Of a DNA stretch of 64,000 nucleotides, positions 34,373-45,993 are shown piece by piece (the stretch's first letter is position 1; the number at the start of each line of letters is the position of its first letter). The notes under the pieces were generated by a model. That model had not been told where the DNA came from and did no database searches. It saw only the letters and a program-made list of their open reading frames with translations. Origin of the DNA: Zygaena filipendulae (Eukaryota; Arthropoda; Insecta; Lepidoptera; Zygaenidae); NCBI GenBank assembly GCA_907165275.2, contig OU015652.1:14709001-14773000 (forward strand), in the 5' to 3' direction. The position numbers and the translations under genes are program-made.

Positions 34373-34565
34373 TCTAGCTGTCCCCCGCGATTTCATCCGC
34401 GGTAATTTCGGAGTTCCCGCGGAGGTTGCGGGAAAAAAGTACTCTATGTCCTTCAGTTCCCGAGGGAATTCCGGGATAAAAACTATCCTATCTTTTAAGT
34501 TGGACCATATTATAAATGGTTGCAAAATTTTATCAAAATCCGTTCAGTAGTTTCGGAGTCCATCG
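34373..34565 (-). mobile_element. Helitron-like element, GGACCATATTATA subfamily
   Basis: TCTAGCTGTCCCCCGCGATT to ATCGCGGACAAACAACG, with GCGGAGGTTGCGGGAAAAAA and AAGTTGGACCATATTATA. Its closest relative is 48193-48416. Confidence 0.8.
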
Positions 34566-35077
34566 CGGACAAACAACGATAAAAGATTTTTTACAGTTGG
34601 TGTTTCATTAAGTACGTGCATTTTCAACCTAAGTCGACCTAAGTCGGTTAAAGATCAAAGACATTCTATATGTTAAAAGGAAAGATACTAAATCAAAATA
34701 TTGACAAGAAATTGTTTCGGGTGGCCAATGTGGCTGGCTGTAGTCCACGAGATTGTGTTGTCAAGCCTGATAACATCTCGCCTGTCGTTACTCGTTATAC
34801 ATTCACAATAGATATTGATACCCGTGTAGACTGAATTACACAAATAATAAATATGTAAGCAAAAATGAATGTTCTTTTCGTGGGATTGGAATTACAATTT
34901 TACTCTTATATTATATACCTTTATTTCTTTTTTTTTGACATGAAATCGTCATATTGCTATCGCAAGCAAGCTCAAGCTTCGGGCAACTTTAAATTTATAA
35001 TTTAGGTTTAGAAATTTTTTAGACATTTCAGACATTCAGACTCATTTTACACCTAAAACCTATAATTATGTTTAAAA

Positions 35078-35275
35078 CTAGCTGTCCCCGCGGTTTCACC
35101 CGCGGTAATTTCGGAGTTCCCGCGGGAATTCCAGAATAAACTATACGTATAAACCTTTCTCTTGAATCACTCTATCTATTAAAAAAAACTGCATCGAACT
35201 CCTTTGTTTAGTTTTAAATATCTAATCATGCATAGGGACAGACAGACTGGAAGCGACTTTGTTTTATACTATGTA
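35078..35275 (-). mobile_element. Helitron-like element, ACTATGTAGTGAT subfamily
   Basis: ACTAGCTGTCCCCGCGG to GACTTTGTTTTATACTATG TAGTGAT; the relative at 50603-50793 shares the whole body. Confidence 0.8.
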
Positions 35276-35884
35276 GTGATGTTAGTCTGTTAATTAATTT
35301 TACATCTCTCATATTCGGTAAGTAGGTCCTTATTACCCCCAAATGGGGCTTGTAGGTGACCAATTAGCGCTCTAGGGTAATAATGAAACTAGAAAAGCCC
35401 TAGGGCGGTAACTAATTAAAAAAAATATTCTCCACTCTTTCAAAAAGTTCGCGTCCATCTAACCATCATACTGGCAATAGACATCATGCATTCAGCCCAA
35501 TGACAAAAGAGGTCGCTTCGCTATTCAGCCTTGTCTTCGTATGAGTATAAAAGTCATCAATTTTAAACATCGAACGGCGAATTTCAATTTCGTTCTTGAA
35601 AAAAAAAATTAAAAAATCTACTTGTAATGCCGATTTTTTTCTACTTACCTCAAAATCGAGATGTAAAGCAGAGTAGTTAGCTCGGGTGTAAGCATCAGTT
35701 GCACCCTCGAACTAAAGGCGCACGAGCGCAGCGAGCTGCAATTGATGCCTTACAGCCCTTGGGTACTAATCTACTATTATTTAGCTACATCCAACTTACT
35801 TTGGGTTGCTTAACGTCTAAAGTTTAAGAAATTATTTTACAGTATGTGTTAGGTACTTTATTTTGTAGCTGTTGTTGTTTTTGT

Positions 35885-36210
35885 AGGTACCCCTGACGCC
35901 GTGTACGCAAAATGTAATTATGATCGGTTGAGTAGTTAAGACGTGAAAAGGTAACAGACAGACGGAGTCACTGCCGCATTAGTGTATGAAGGAAAAAAAA
36001 AACAGTAACAGCTAAGTACCTATAGGTTATTTTTTCAATACTAGATGTGCCCCGTGGTTTCACTCGCGTGAGTTTTGGAATTCCCGCAGGAACTCTAACC
36101 TTAGGCACCTTTCCTGAACTTCAACAAATACTTCAAGATTAAAATTAGCCAAATCGGTCCTGCCATTCTTCGAGTTTTAGCGAGACAAACGAACAGCAAT
36201 TCATTTTATA
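35885..36210 (-). mobile_element. Helitron-like fragment and element
   Basis: A headless body (35885-35985, GTACCCCTGACGCCGTGTAC) and a second copy with head ACTAGATGTGCCCCGTGG from about 36042 to 36205. Confidence 0.65.
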
Positions 36211-36639
36211 TTTAACTAAATTTTAGGTTTAACTAAAAAGGATTAATTTTGAAACATGTGTGAGAATTCTAATCTGCTCATTCTAATTCTCAGAGCTTAC
36301 AAAAGCAAAACGACAAGAAAATGTATTGTGGTGTGCCCTAAGTAATTCCAAAGAAACGCTACTAGGAGAATTTTAATTGTCTTCAAGAAGATAAATTCAG
36401 CCTAACCATAAACATTTGGACTGTGCAAAATTTAATTAAGAATTGGTAATGTAGAGTATTTTTCTTATAATTAATTGAGTTCATTTATTTAAAACACCCG
36501 AAATGTTGATTTATTTTTGGAGTGAAAATGCTAAAGGTCTGACAAAGTAGAACATAGATACTTGCCCAAGAAAAAAAATCAGCAACATCTACTTCAACAC
36601 TTCGTAAGATGGAGCAGATGGTGTTTATAATAATACTAA

Positions 36640-37112
36640 AAAGTTACATTTCTCAATTACATTCATAATCAGACCAGTCTGATAGATCAGCCCGTGACTT
36701 GACTTGACTTATTGACTTATTGTCCACAATGCTCCGCCATCTCGCTCTGTCTCGGGCCGCGTTCGTCAGCTCGGGCCACGTCAGTCCGGCCATCCTCAAC
36801 TCCGCCGCTACTGAGCGCCGCCAAGTTTGTTTGGGACGGCCACGTTTCCTCTTTCCTTGGGGGTCCACTCTAGAGCTTGTCTGGGAATATGGTCAGAGTC
36901 CCTTCTGAGTGTGTGACCTATCCACGTCCACTTGCGGCGCTTGATCTGGTGGCCGATCGGTGTTTCATGACAGCGCTCCAACAGCACCTCGTTAGATATT
37001 TTCTCGGGCCAGTAGATACCGAGGATTTGTCTGAGGCAGCGGTTGACGAAGACCTGCACCCGGTGCGTGATATCACTCGTCCGTCGGTAATTGATCGATC
37101 CGGTTTTGCATT
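36640..37112 (-). pseudogene. RTE-type LINE, reverse transcriptase C-terminal relic
   Basis: On the minus strand the frame reads CKTGSINYRRTSDITHRVQV, FVNRCLRQILGIYWPEKISN, RRKWTWIGHTLRR and PRQALEW. A one-base deletion near 36866 shifts the frame, then GKRKRGRPKQTWRRSV and ARDRARWR continue to a stop at 36653. These are the conserved C-terminal blocks of RTE/BovB-like LINEs. The catalytic RT and endonuclease parts are gone. The plus-strand ORFs at 36720-37158 are shadows. Confidence 0.85.
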
Positions 37113-37224
37113 GTGTTCGTTTCTTGAATCATTTGAATTCAGACAAGTAGGTGATTAGCCCACTGTGCCCTAGTCTACTGGCGGGGCTGCCGCCTCGGAG
37201 TTTTCAGACTAACTCAGATCAGCC

Positions 37225-37810
37225 CGTACGGAATGAGAAATGTACCATATAGAGTTGAAATCCTTTTCCCTGAATATCTGACTGACGGATCAACGCACAG
37301 CCTAAACCGCTGATCGTAGAGACCTGAAACTTGGAGGGTGTGTTCTTTGTATGACGTAGGCATCCGATAAGAAAGGATTTTCAGAAATTATACCCCTAAG
37401 GGGGTGAAGACGGGAGGCAAAGTTTGTATAGAACAATGCTGCGGGAATGGGCATGTTGACTAATTTTTATTTTTAGTCCGTCTTGTAGATTATTGAAAAA
37501 TATTGGACCCGTATTTTTTCTTTTTTTACGTAATCAAAAAATAACGGTGATATATTGAGTTGAAATTTCACGTGACGTCACTATTCTGACAGTTTGTATG
37601 GAGGTTTTAGCGGTTAGTGACGTCACAACCCCCTTACCCTAAACTTTATTGCGCTTTATCTCTGTATATTTTAATTTATTTGAAAAAGCAAAAAATACGT
37701 GTCTATTGTTTTTTTATTTTCTGACGGACTAATTAGAATTTTGATTTTCAGAAGTAGTCCACATCCCTATTCCGAAATTATCGCGGGTGATACCGCGCGG
37801 GACATTTAGT
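37225..37810 (+). mobile_element. Second Helitron-like family, with family A inside
   Basis: The body has ACTGACGGATCAACGCACAG, CTGATCGTAGAGACCTGAAA and CCCCTAAGGGGGTGAA, unlike the main family. The end CCGAAATTATCGCGGGTGAT, CGCGCGGGACATTTAGT is similar. It is split at the GGAATTCC motif by family A copy 3. Confidence 0.75.
37449..37767 (-). mobile_element. Family A TIR element, copy 3
   Basis: 319 bp, GGGCATGTTGACTAATTTTT to GTAGTCCACATCCC, both TGACGTCA motifs intact. Inserted at the same GGAAT/ATTCC spot and in the same relative orientation to its Helitron-like host as copy 1. Confidence 0.85.
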
Positions 37811-38129
37811 AGGTGATAAATTCGTAGAACCAAGAATAAAATATTAAACACAAGAGTCTATTCAATAACTAAAACACTTTGTGAACTAACTCTCATCGAA
37901 ATAACAAGTACAATTATTTTCTTAATTGAATTGTTGACTAACTTAATTTTAGTTTTAGATAAGTACGTTTATTCTCCGTGGGCGAAGTTGCGAGCAAAAA
38001 CTAATCAAATAATTTTATATAAATATCATTCTATAAACTAAAAAAAAATAATGATAAAATAGGTAAATGTTTTTTCTTCAAACGTAAAGAGACGTAGTAT
38101 TTTGTTGGGATGGAGAGGCTTCGCTGAAA

Positions 38130-38170
38130 CCTTGGAAACTCGTTGCTTGTTCCAAGTTTCAGCAAACTGC
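38130..38170 (+). repeat. Short imperfect hairpin
   Basis: GCTGAAACCTTGGAA pairs with TTCCAAGTTTCAGC across a 12-base loop with one bulge. It is followed by a GC-rich block (38210-38250). No sign that it is an RNA gene beyond the fold. Confidence 0.4.
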
Positions 38171-38426
38171 TCTCGGAAGCCGAGTTGAAGCGAGCTTGAA
38201 CCCGCTTCCTGCCTTCAGCCGCGCGGGGCGGGGGAGCGGGCGGGGAGCGGGCTTCAGGGCTAGCTGGAGGTTCACTCCGAACCCCCTTAGCCTAGCTGAC
38301 TTCTATTATCGTACTTAATACGTACAAAACAAATCATCACGGGGCTTGCTCCAGTTTCCGATTACTTGAATTCATATAAAATATGCCAATTATTTTGTAG
38401 ACCTAAAAATATAACTTTCGATAGTC

Positions 38427-38766
38427 TATACTAATATTATAAAGAGCAAAAGTTTGTGACGTTGTACGGGGTACCTAATCTCTGGATCTACTGAACTGAT
38501 TTTGATGATTCTTTCACTTATAGGAAGCTACAGTGATCCTGAGTGTCATAGGGTACATTTTATTCCGAAATTCCCACGAGAACTCCGCATTTCCCGCGGA
38601 TAAAACCACGGGGAAAAGCTATCTCTGGATCTACTGAACCAATTTTGAAAATTCTTTCACTTATAGGAATTTAGTGATCCTTAATGACATAGATGGCACT
38701 TTTTATTCCGGAATTCCCGCGGGAACTATGAAATGACTGTGGGTGAAACCGCGGGTGTCAGCTAGT
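38427..38766 (+). mobile_element. Helitron-like element with duplicated 3' two thirds
   Basis: Starts ATACTAATATTATAAAGAGC and reaches a first end (AACCACGGGGAAAAGCT, about 38621). It then restarts at ATCTCTGGATCTACTGAACC without the 5' part and ends GGTGTCAGCTAGT. Fits insertion of a 5'-shortened copy next to a full one, or unequal exchange. Confidence 0.75.
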
Positions 38767-39184
38767 TATTAATAAACTTTTGCTAATGAAAATTACCTGT
38801 TTATGATAATAATATCAAAAGCAGGATTGCACTCAGCTCGTTGAAACTTTCCGTATAGTAAACGAGCTCTCGGTTCGTTTAGGAAGTTACCGCCTAAAGC
38901 GAATTTGAACTGAACATTACTAAGTAGGTAAGTAGGTACTATACTAGCATTCGCAAAATTACAAGTGTAGATACTTGAATGTTAAAAGTTGTTTCTTAAT
39001 TGAATTTGAATAAGTTATGTTATTAAACATTGGTAAGATCAAAGCAATAAGTGTAAAAACTGATTATTTAACTTTATCATCCACAACTTTTATTATGCAA
39101 AATGACCAATGTTGGATACTTGCATATTAAGTATTTATCGTCTGGACCATATTGCACGACGATTATAATATATATTTAGGAAAT

Positions 39185-39235
39185 TCTGTGATGCCAAATA
39201 AAGATATGTCTATGTCTGTCTATGTCTACAACCTA
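39185..39235 (+). repeat. LINE 3' tail remnant
   Basis: CCAAATAAAGATATGTCTATG followed by TCTATGTC repeats, a LINE-type 3' end. Confidence 0.45.
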
Positions 39236-39974
39236 GACTACAAAATCTTTTATCTAAAAGCCCCATCCATCCCATATCCATTGACTAACAATCAAGCTTG
39301 AATTTTTCTAAATTCTAGTTTATGCCTAAACATAAAAACGATCTCAAAATATATTTTTCTCTGTGGTTTTATTATTTTACAAGATGAAAAAATATTGGTT
39401 TACTCTCAAAAAGTAATATAAAAAATACGAATGGAATATTTCAATATTTCACAGTCTCATCGTCTCTCAAATCTCGACGGAATGTTTAATAATATTATAT
39501 TGTACTATTTGTACCTACCAAGACGAATTTCATACACGACCATTGCTATCAAAAAGCATCGCGAAAATTCTACTTTGTTTTGAATATGTTGCATTTGGAA
39601 CGCGAAGTTGCGCTAAATCGACGAGTGCTCCAGGCGCGTGACGTCACGCGAGGTGGCAACCTTGCACTCGTTGCAGTTGCATCTGTTATTTATTCTCCGT
39701 CAGACCTTTAAGTATAAGTCTATGCACTTATAAACCATATTCCATATTATACATCCCTTAAACAAGAGAATTCTCTTGATATAATGAGATGAGATTACAA
39801 AACTTGTACCTATGAAATAGACAATTTTTTGTTAAAACATACACATAGCGTCACGAGTTACTAATTGTTTTGAACTGTGCCTAAAGACAAGATGTGATAA
39901 ATCCCACTAAAAACATATATGTGTAAAAAGGCAAAGTTTCGGTCCATAAAATTAGAAAGGTCAAAGTCATAGCC
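39236..39974. other. AT-rich non-coding stretch, no gene seen
   Basis: No ORF or repeat relative recognised; one GC-rich patch at about 39600-39680. Confidence 0.45.
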
Positions 39975-40605
39975 AAGTTGTTTTTAGGGTTCCGTTTTTT
40001 GCCATTTGGCTACGGAACCCTAAAAACAACTTATGGATTCGTTATGTCAGTCTGTCTGTCTGTCCGTCCGTATGTCACAGCCACTTTTTACGAAACTATA
40101 AGACCTATACTGTTGAAAATTGGTAAGTAGATGTATTTTGTGAACCGCAATAAGATTTTCACACAAAAATAGAAAAAGAATAATAAATTTTGGGGTCAAA
40201 CTCAAAAAATTTTATGTGGGGTATCTATGGATAGGACGTCAAAAATGATATTGAGTACTGAATGTGAGTGACTGAATAGTTTCCGCAAGAGACACTTCCA
40301 AAGTGGTAAAATGTGTATTCCCCCCCCTGTAACTTCTAAATTAAAGATTAGAGAATTATAAAACTAAAAAAAATATATCATGTATATTACCATGCAAACT
40401 TCCACCGAAAATTGGTTTGAACGAGATATAGTAAGTATAGTTTCTTTTTTTTAATACGTCTTAAACATAAACCGCAAAAAAAATACACTATTATTAAAAT
40501 ATCGATCAAAGTTACAACGAACTACAAAAACTTTATATTATTATGTTACTTGCTGCTACGGAACCCTTCATGGGCGAGTCCGACTCGCACTTGGCCGCTT
40601 TTTTT
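39975..40605 (+). repeat. GGGTTCCG / CGGAACCC interspersed repeat
   Basis: Begins with a 20-bp perfect stem (AAGTTGTTTTTAGGGTTCCG, loop of 18, complement to 40032), then TCTGTCTGTCTGTCCGTCC. It ends GCTACGGAACCCTTCATGGG, GAGTCCGACTCGCACTTGGC, CGC and a T run. I recognise these ends as a common lepidopteran repeat; its class is not evident here. Confidence 0.65.
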
Positions 40606-41848
40606 TTACTTATGTGTCGCCTTATTTCAGAGTGCCTTTTTTTGTATTCAATTTACTGAGTGTGTGTCAAAAGAAAAAAACCTGTCAAGTGAAGACGAAA
40701 AACTAGGTACCTATGGAAGTTGATTTATTTTATTTATAGAAAACAATTTGTCACGTAAAATCATTGATTGTGTCGGCAAGCTACCAAGACACGACACAAC
40801 TATAATAATATGAGTACGTCGGGTCAAAACGCGACCGCTGATGATCACTCGTGAGGAGCAAACCGTGTCACAAAATCTGCCTGTCGGGATCGTGCGGATT
40901 AAGTCCGCCGCTCCATAGGAGCGTGTCAAGGCCTCTATAACTACTGCATAATAAAGTAATGAAGATATCAACATGGCGCTGGTTGCGGTCGCAGACACCC
41001 CCCGGCCCAACCCCGCCTCATACTACTGCCGGATCAGCCCCCTTAGCCAAGTTGACAATCTCAAACTCAATCTCAAAAAATATAGAGCCCTGTGGCGACT
41101 CCTACGCCACAAGTCATGAACTACAACGAAGCGACGAGTACTGGCTATATGGAAGTCCTGAATCGCGCTAACGAAGTTTTCACACTGTGCTGCATACATA
41201 CGACCTCCGACGATCTACAGTCGGAGCCGCGGTTCCCCGGGCACACCACCTTGTCCGGCGGGAAGCTTCCTCTTTGGTGGCGGTCGAGACAAATCATCCA
41301 TCCTGCTCCCGCAACAGCTCGTTAGATTACATCATAACATATTATTTCGAATTCAGTCAAAACAAAATAATATTTTTTTTATATTTACTACCTATTCATT
41401 CGGAAAGCAGATTTCCCAAGAAAACAGACGAGCAGGAAACTCTTGGGTTGCTCTTTTCAAAGTATACATTGTAAAATTTAATGATAAGGGGTCACTGCAT
41501 GTAACATAGCATGCACTTTCTAGAGAAAAAAAAATTATGAAATGGAAGGAACTCGATTTCAAGCTTTTTTGTCATCACGATAATACGAGTACCTACGAGA
41601 CTCTGTAATAAGAATTTTTATTTAGTTTATTCTATATAATATGTACAATTGTACAAGCTTTAAATTTTTCCAACGTTAGATTCTTAATACGTAGGTATAT
41701 GTTTTGGGATTATGTTATAAATACGAATGCGTTGTCCTTTAAAAGAATTGCTTACCAACTTCATGGAGTTTGGACTTTGGTAATGATCTAAATAATCAAC
41801 AATAATCGATAATAAATAATCGTTAACGAATATAAAAATAAGAAACGA
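40606..41848. other. Non-coding stretch, no gene seen
   Basis: Contains the shared motif CCCTTAGCCAAGTTGACAAT at 41038-41060. Overlapping frames at 40711-41474 have no domains. Confidence 0.45.
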
Positions 41849-41929
41849 ATTGTCATGTCACCTGGCCATGTAAAATCTCAGTGGTCACGGAAAACTGAGA
41901 TTTTATTTTTGAACATGTGACATGACAAT
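41849..41929. repeat. 81-bp hairpin MITE abutting family A copy 4
   Basis: ATTGTCATGTCAC at the left pairs with GTGACATGACAAT at the right, with an inner stem AAAATCTCAGT/ACTGAGATTTT. The next base after one spacer starts family A. Confidence 0.8.
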
Positions 41930-41930
41930 A

Positions 41931-42253
41931 GGGATGTTGACAACTTTTGAAAATCAAAATTTTAATTAGTCCGTCTTTTAGAAAATTAAAAATCATTAGA
42001 CACGTATTTTTTATTTTTCAAATAAATGAAAATACACAGAGATAAAGCGCATTAAAGTTTAGGGTGGGGGCTCGTGACGTCACTTACCTCTACAAGCCGC
42101 CATACAAACTGCACTAGTTAGTGACGTCACTCGAAATTTCAACTCAATGTATCTCTGTTATTTTTTGATTACTTAAAAAAAGAAAAAATACGTGTCCAAT
42201 ATTTTTTATTAATCTACAAGATGGACTAAGAAAAAAAAATTAGTCAAATAGCC
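41931..42253 (+). mobile_element. Family A TIR element, copy 4
   Basis: 323 bp, GGGATGTTGACAACTTTTG to AATTAGTCAAATAGCC; both TGACGTCA motifs intact; AAT/ATT flanks. Confidence 0.85.
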
Positions 42254-42983
42254 TATTCGTTCCTTAGTTTTCTATGCGTTTATAACTATAGATCGTCAAC
42301 TTGGCTAAGGCGGTACATAAGTTAACTATCATCGTTGAATTACATTACGCACTAATAGTGGACATCAGAATAAAATATTTCCGCTCACTCGTCGTATATT
42401 ATCGTAGACTAAATGCAAATGACAGCAACGTTACAGCAGTCGTTAGCGAACTTGGCTGGTTTTTTTTATTGTTAACAGGCTAAGCGTTTTACCGCAGTTC
42501 AGCTGCCTCCTTAGGCAAGTCAATCTATAGCCATCTATGTTTGTTAACGTTATAGAAAACTTAGGAGCGTCTTTACAAAAATGGCGTTGATAGAATAAAA
42601 ACCAAAATAAGTGAAATTCGTAAGTAATGCATAAAACAAGACCCTGTTATTCTTACAACTCCAAAAAGAACAAGTCGTTTTTAGTGACTTTTTTTGCTAT
42701 CACACGCCAAGCCATTACTGATTTAAAAAAAAACTCCATACTACATGTTTTTTTGTATGGAAATATTTAAGCCTTTGACTGTGTATCTTACTTAGTATCT
42801 TTATTACGTGTTTCAATGCTAGAATGGGTTACTTTATGTCGCAAAACACAAGGAATACAATATAAGACGTGTATACGAGTACCTGAAGTATCACAGATTT
42901 ACCGAGTACACGACTACACGTGTCATTTTGACGGGTAACTGAAATCGACCCGTGAACTGGAGCCATCATAAAGACTTAATTCG
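42254..42983. other. Non-coding stretch, no gene seen
   Basis: Contains a shared-motif relative (CGTCAACTTGGCTAAGG) at 42293. ORF 42301-42483 has no domain. Confidence 0.45.
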
Positions 42984-43240
42984 GTTGTTGACAAGTGAAA
43001 GCCGTACCGAAAACACCACGCTTGTCTTCGTTATTTCAGCCACTTTTCAGCATCTATTTTGGACCCTGAGCAGGAAACTGGCTTTCATGAGAGCCATGTT
43101 TTAACTTGGGGAACAATCTAACATTGTCATTGGCGTTTCGCCATAATTGAAGAAGTAGGTGAAGAGATTTTTATTATTAAAAAACATTGTCATATACATA
43201 ACTATAGACGCCATTATTAAATAAAAAGAAGAAAGAAGAA
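42984..43240 (+). mobile_element. Unassigned short retroposon R, copy 1
   Basis: About 255 bp starting GTTGTTGACAAGTGAAAGCC and ending in a GAA-rich tail. It is flanked by a 13-bp target duplication, AAGACTTAATTCG (42971-42983 and 43239-43251). No ORF and no clear pol III A/B boxes. The second copy (45994) starts at the same base, so this is probably a defined element and not a random LINE truncation. Confidence 0.85.
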
Positions 43241-43469
43241 GACTTAATTCGATCCTGTAGTAAGTAGGTATTACACTCTTTAAAATAATAGTCCACTTAT
43301 GTTTTTTTGTATAATTTATAAAGTTGTTGGTTGTATATTGTTGATTATAGTAGATAGGTGTGTAAATATTTTTTAATTGCTTAGTAATTGCTTAGTTCTT
43401 TATTTTATTTTGGAAATCTCATGATTTGAAGATATATCGTGCTTTTTTTTTACTTCAATCGCGTTGCTT

Positions 43470-43535
43470 TGTCTATCAAGTCACACATTGTCATTGGCAC
43501 AATTATTTAAAAGTTGCCATTTAATAAAAAAGAAG
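43470..43535 (+). repeat. 3' end relative of retroposon R
   Basis: ACATTGTCATTGGCACAATT, GCCATTTAATAAAA and GAAGAAGAA match the last 60 bp of R only, as after 5' truncation. Confidence 0.6.
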
Positions 43536-43679
43536 AAGAACAAAGAACGTGCCTTCAAACACGCATCCCACCCAATAACGCAACATTGTTTGCTTATCGG
43601 AGCACTTGAGATTTATTAGCACTTCAGCAGCGGAGTATACATGCGAGTACAATAAATACAAAATACTTATGTATGAAAA

Positions 43680-43795
43680 CAGGCAAACTATGCAAAATTT
43701 CTTGATGACAATTTTAGTAGTTAAGGTGTAAAAAGGTGAGCGACAGACAGGCACACAAAGTTACTTTCGCATTTATAACATTAATATGGACATGG
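43680..43795 (-). mobile_element. Helitron-like element, 5' half
   Basis: GCAAAATTTCTTGATGACAA to TTTCGCATTTATAACATTAA on the antisense strand; head absent. Confidence 0.6.
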
Positions 43796-43909
43796 ACTGT
43801 TATTTTTGATGGATTCATATGTGCAGTTACGTTAGTTTACAATTAAAAACAAAGGAAATCCTGATGTTCACGCTTTTGAAACAGCGTACGAGAGCTAGAA
43901 TGTGATGTA

Positions 43910-44311
43910 TACAGGCTGTTGCAGAAATGTGTAGTCATATTTGATGATTGTGTTCACGTCATCTGCAATGATTAAACACAAAGAACGGAACCAATAGGAT
44001 GAAATAAACAACCCTAAAAGCAATATTTATCTTTATTAAATTAAGAAAGACAAATCTTGCTTTCTATAAAAACCTAAATGGTGCTACATTGCATTAAACA
44101 ATCTTGACTACGTCACCCGTAACCAATTTAGGACCTACCTAGTGATGTGATATGTTTAATGCTTATTTCGCTGCGGAAGTAGTCGTTAAAACTATTTTTA
44201 TTTTTCGTTGTAAAATTATAAAGTGAGGTTAAATACCACGGTCGAAATGTTGTAAAAGATTATTTGATCACGATTTTCAAATATGACTACATCTTTCTGT
44301 AACAACCTGTA
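43910..44311. mobile_element. 402-bp MITE with TA target duplication
   Basis: Terminal inverted repeats of about 35 bp: TACAGGCTGTTGCAGAAATG at the left and the complement of TACAGGTTGTTACAGAAAGA at the right, both followed by TGTAGTCATATTTGA. TA borders each side (43908-43909, 44312-44313). No ORF; probably mobilised by a Tc1/mariner-like transposase. Confidence 0.9.
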
Positions 44312-44591
44312 TAACAGAATGTCTGTGTGTCCATCGCCGCAGCGATTCGTCCACGTCACGCGGCTTTTAGGTGTTCTCTATTGTTGCGCCGACACCGACA
44401 CGTAAACACGCCCGTCAGCACATGCTTCATGCTCTGGCTATGTTTAGTCTCTACCACAGGTACTAGAAAAACGCGCTGTTTCAAGTGCGGCTGATTTGCA
44501 CCAAAGCGTTAGCAAAAAGCAGTTTGTTCAACTTTATTCAGCAAATACCTATTATTTTCACCGTAAATTACGAATTAATTATTTATATCTA

Positions 44592-44798
44592 ACTAGCTGT
44601 TCCCGGCGGTTTCACCCGCGATAAGTTAAGAGTTCCCGTAGGAATTCCGGAATAAAAAAAACTCTATGTCCTTCTCTGTACCCCTGACAACGTGTATGCA
44701 AAACTTTATAATGATCGGTTGAGCCGTTAAGGCGTGAACTCATAACAGACCGACAGACAGACAGAGTTACTTTCGCATTTGTAATATTAGTAGGGATT
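44592..44798 (-). mobile_element. Helitron-like element, full-length
   Basis: ACTAGCTGTTCCCGGCGG to TTTGTAATATTAGTAGGGATT, with a GACA tandem stretch in the usual place. Confidence 0.85.
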
Positions 44799-45299
44799 AT
44801 TAACAAAATGTATTTAAAAGATTTCGTCCTGAGGTTCTAAAACTTTTTAAAATGCGCAAAACAAAATAGAAGTGAAACTTTTTTTGCATCGTTGTGATTT
44901 GATAATATTATCCATACCATTTAGTATGTAACTTATAATTTTTGTTGCATACATCAAAATAGAAAAGCGGAAGTCAACATATAGACGATATGATATGTGG
45001 TTCATATACAATTATACATATATAGGTGGTATGGCGTAGGTATAATTATAAATAATATTATATGTAGTAAGATAGTAATTATCTCTGCTCGTCTTGGCAC
45101 CATACGGCACTTGTCTCGTAGCGACGCGACGGGCGCGGGACGCGGGTGCACTGAGCGGGCCTTAGCCCAGGCACAGATAACATAACACTATACTAGTAGC
45201 TCAGGCTAGTCGACAAGGGGTAACAAGCCGCAAACCCTTTAAACTATCACTCATAACTATACATAATATATTTTTCTGCATCTGTCGGCACTTAGCAAC

Positions 45300-45400
45300 C
45301 TAATAAGTGAGCGCACCTGACTGCTGCGCCAGATGACGTGGGTTCGATCACCGCATTAGGGTAAACATTACGTATAATAACAATTCAGTTTAGTCAGGCT
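45300..45400 (+). mobile_element. tRNA-like SINE fragment
   Basis: GACTGCTGCGCCAGATGACG and GGGTTCGATCACC (B box) form a tRNA-like 3' half. No acceptor stem pairing was found. Confidence 0.5.
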
Positions 45401-45584
45401 ATTTAGAATGTATGATAAGCATGTATTTACAACAAAAATAAACCTATATAAGTATTATAATCAGTTGTCTAGTCCTTACAGTATGCAGAAGCTCTGCTTA
45501 GTCTGTACCCAAGCACTAATATTAGTATTTTTAACAAATTTACATATATTTGACTCTTGACCACGTGATATGATGACAGTTTCC

Positions 45585-45640
45585 TTAGTTTCTAACGATA
45601 ATGATTACAGATTGTCAACTTGGCTAAGAAGCTGATTTGA
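45585..45640 (-). repeat. Copy of the TTAGCCAAGTTGACAATC motif
   Basis: On the minus strand CTTAGCCAAGTTGACAATCT, GTAATCATTATCGTTAGAAA matches 21178-21225 over about 45 bp. Confidence 0.65.
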
Positions 45641-45993
45641 CCTATTTCAATGAAACATTTTAGCTTTAAGGAAAAAAAATATATACCTCAAATTATTCTT
45701 CTTCGCTAACACTTTGATACCCTTTTGAGTCGGCACCCCCTGTCAGCAAAACTTTCCTTCCCAGCGAACACAAGGCCGTGACACGTGAGGCACGAGGCTA
45801 AGCCCTCCTAATGCCTCAATAATTGCCTCTTCCCACGTCTCCCGTCTCTCTACGTTGTTATGTTTTCCTGGTAATGAGCCAGTATTAGCTTTTGCTAACA
45901 CTTGCACGTAAATGCCCGATGACATTTGAATAGATCTTTGACAAGTTACTGTCACCGTTCGTCATTAGCTTATACGTTCTCGAGAACTTTGAG

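Noticed and set aside
38130..38170. microRNA precursor
   Set aside because: The stem is only about 14-15 bp with a short loop; too small without expression data.
41187..41474. 95-codon ORF and overlapping frames at 40959-41325
   Set aside because: Three overlapping frames with no domain; the area contains only the shared TTAGCCAAG motif.
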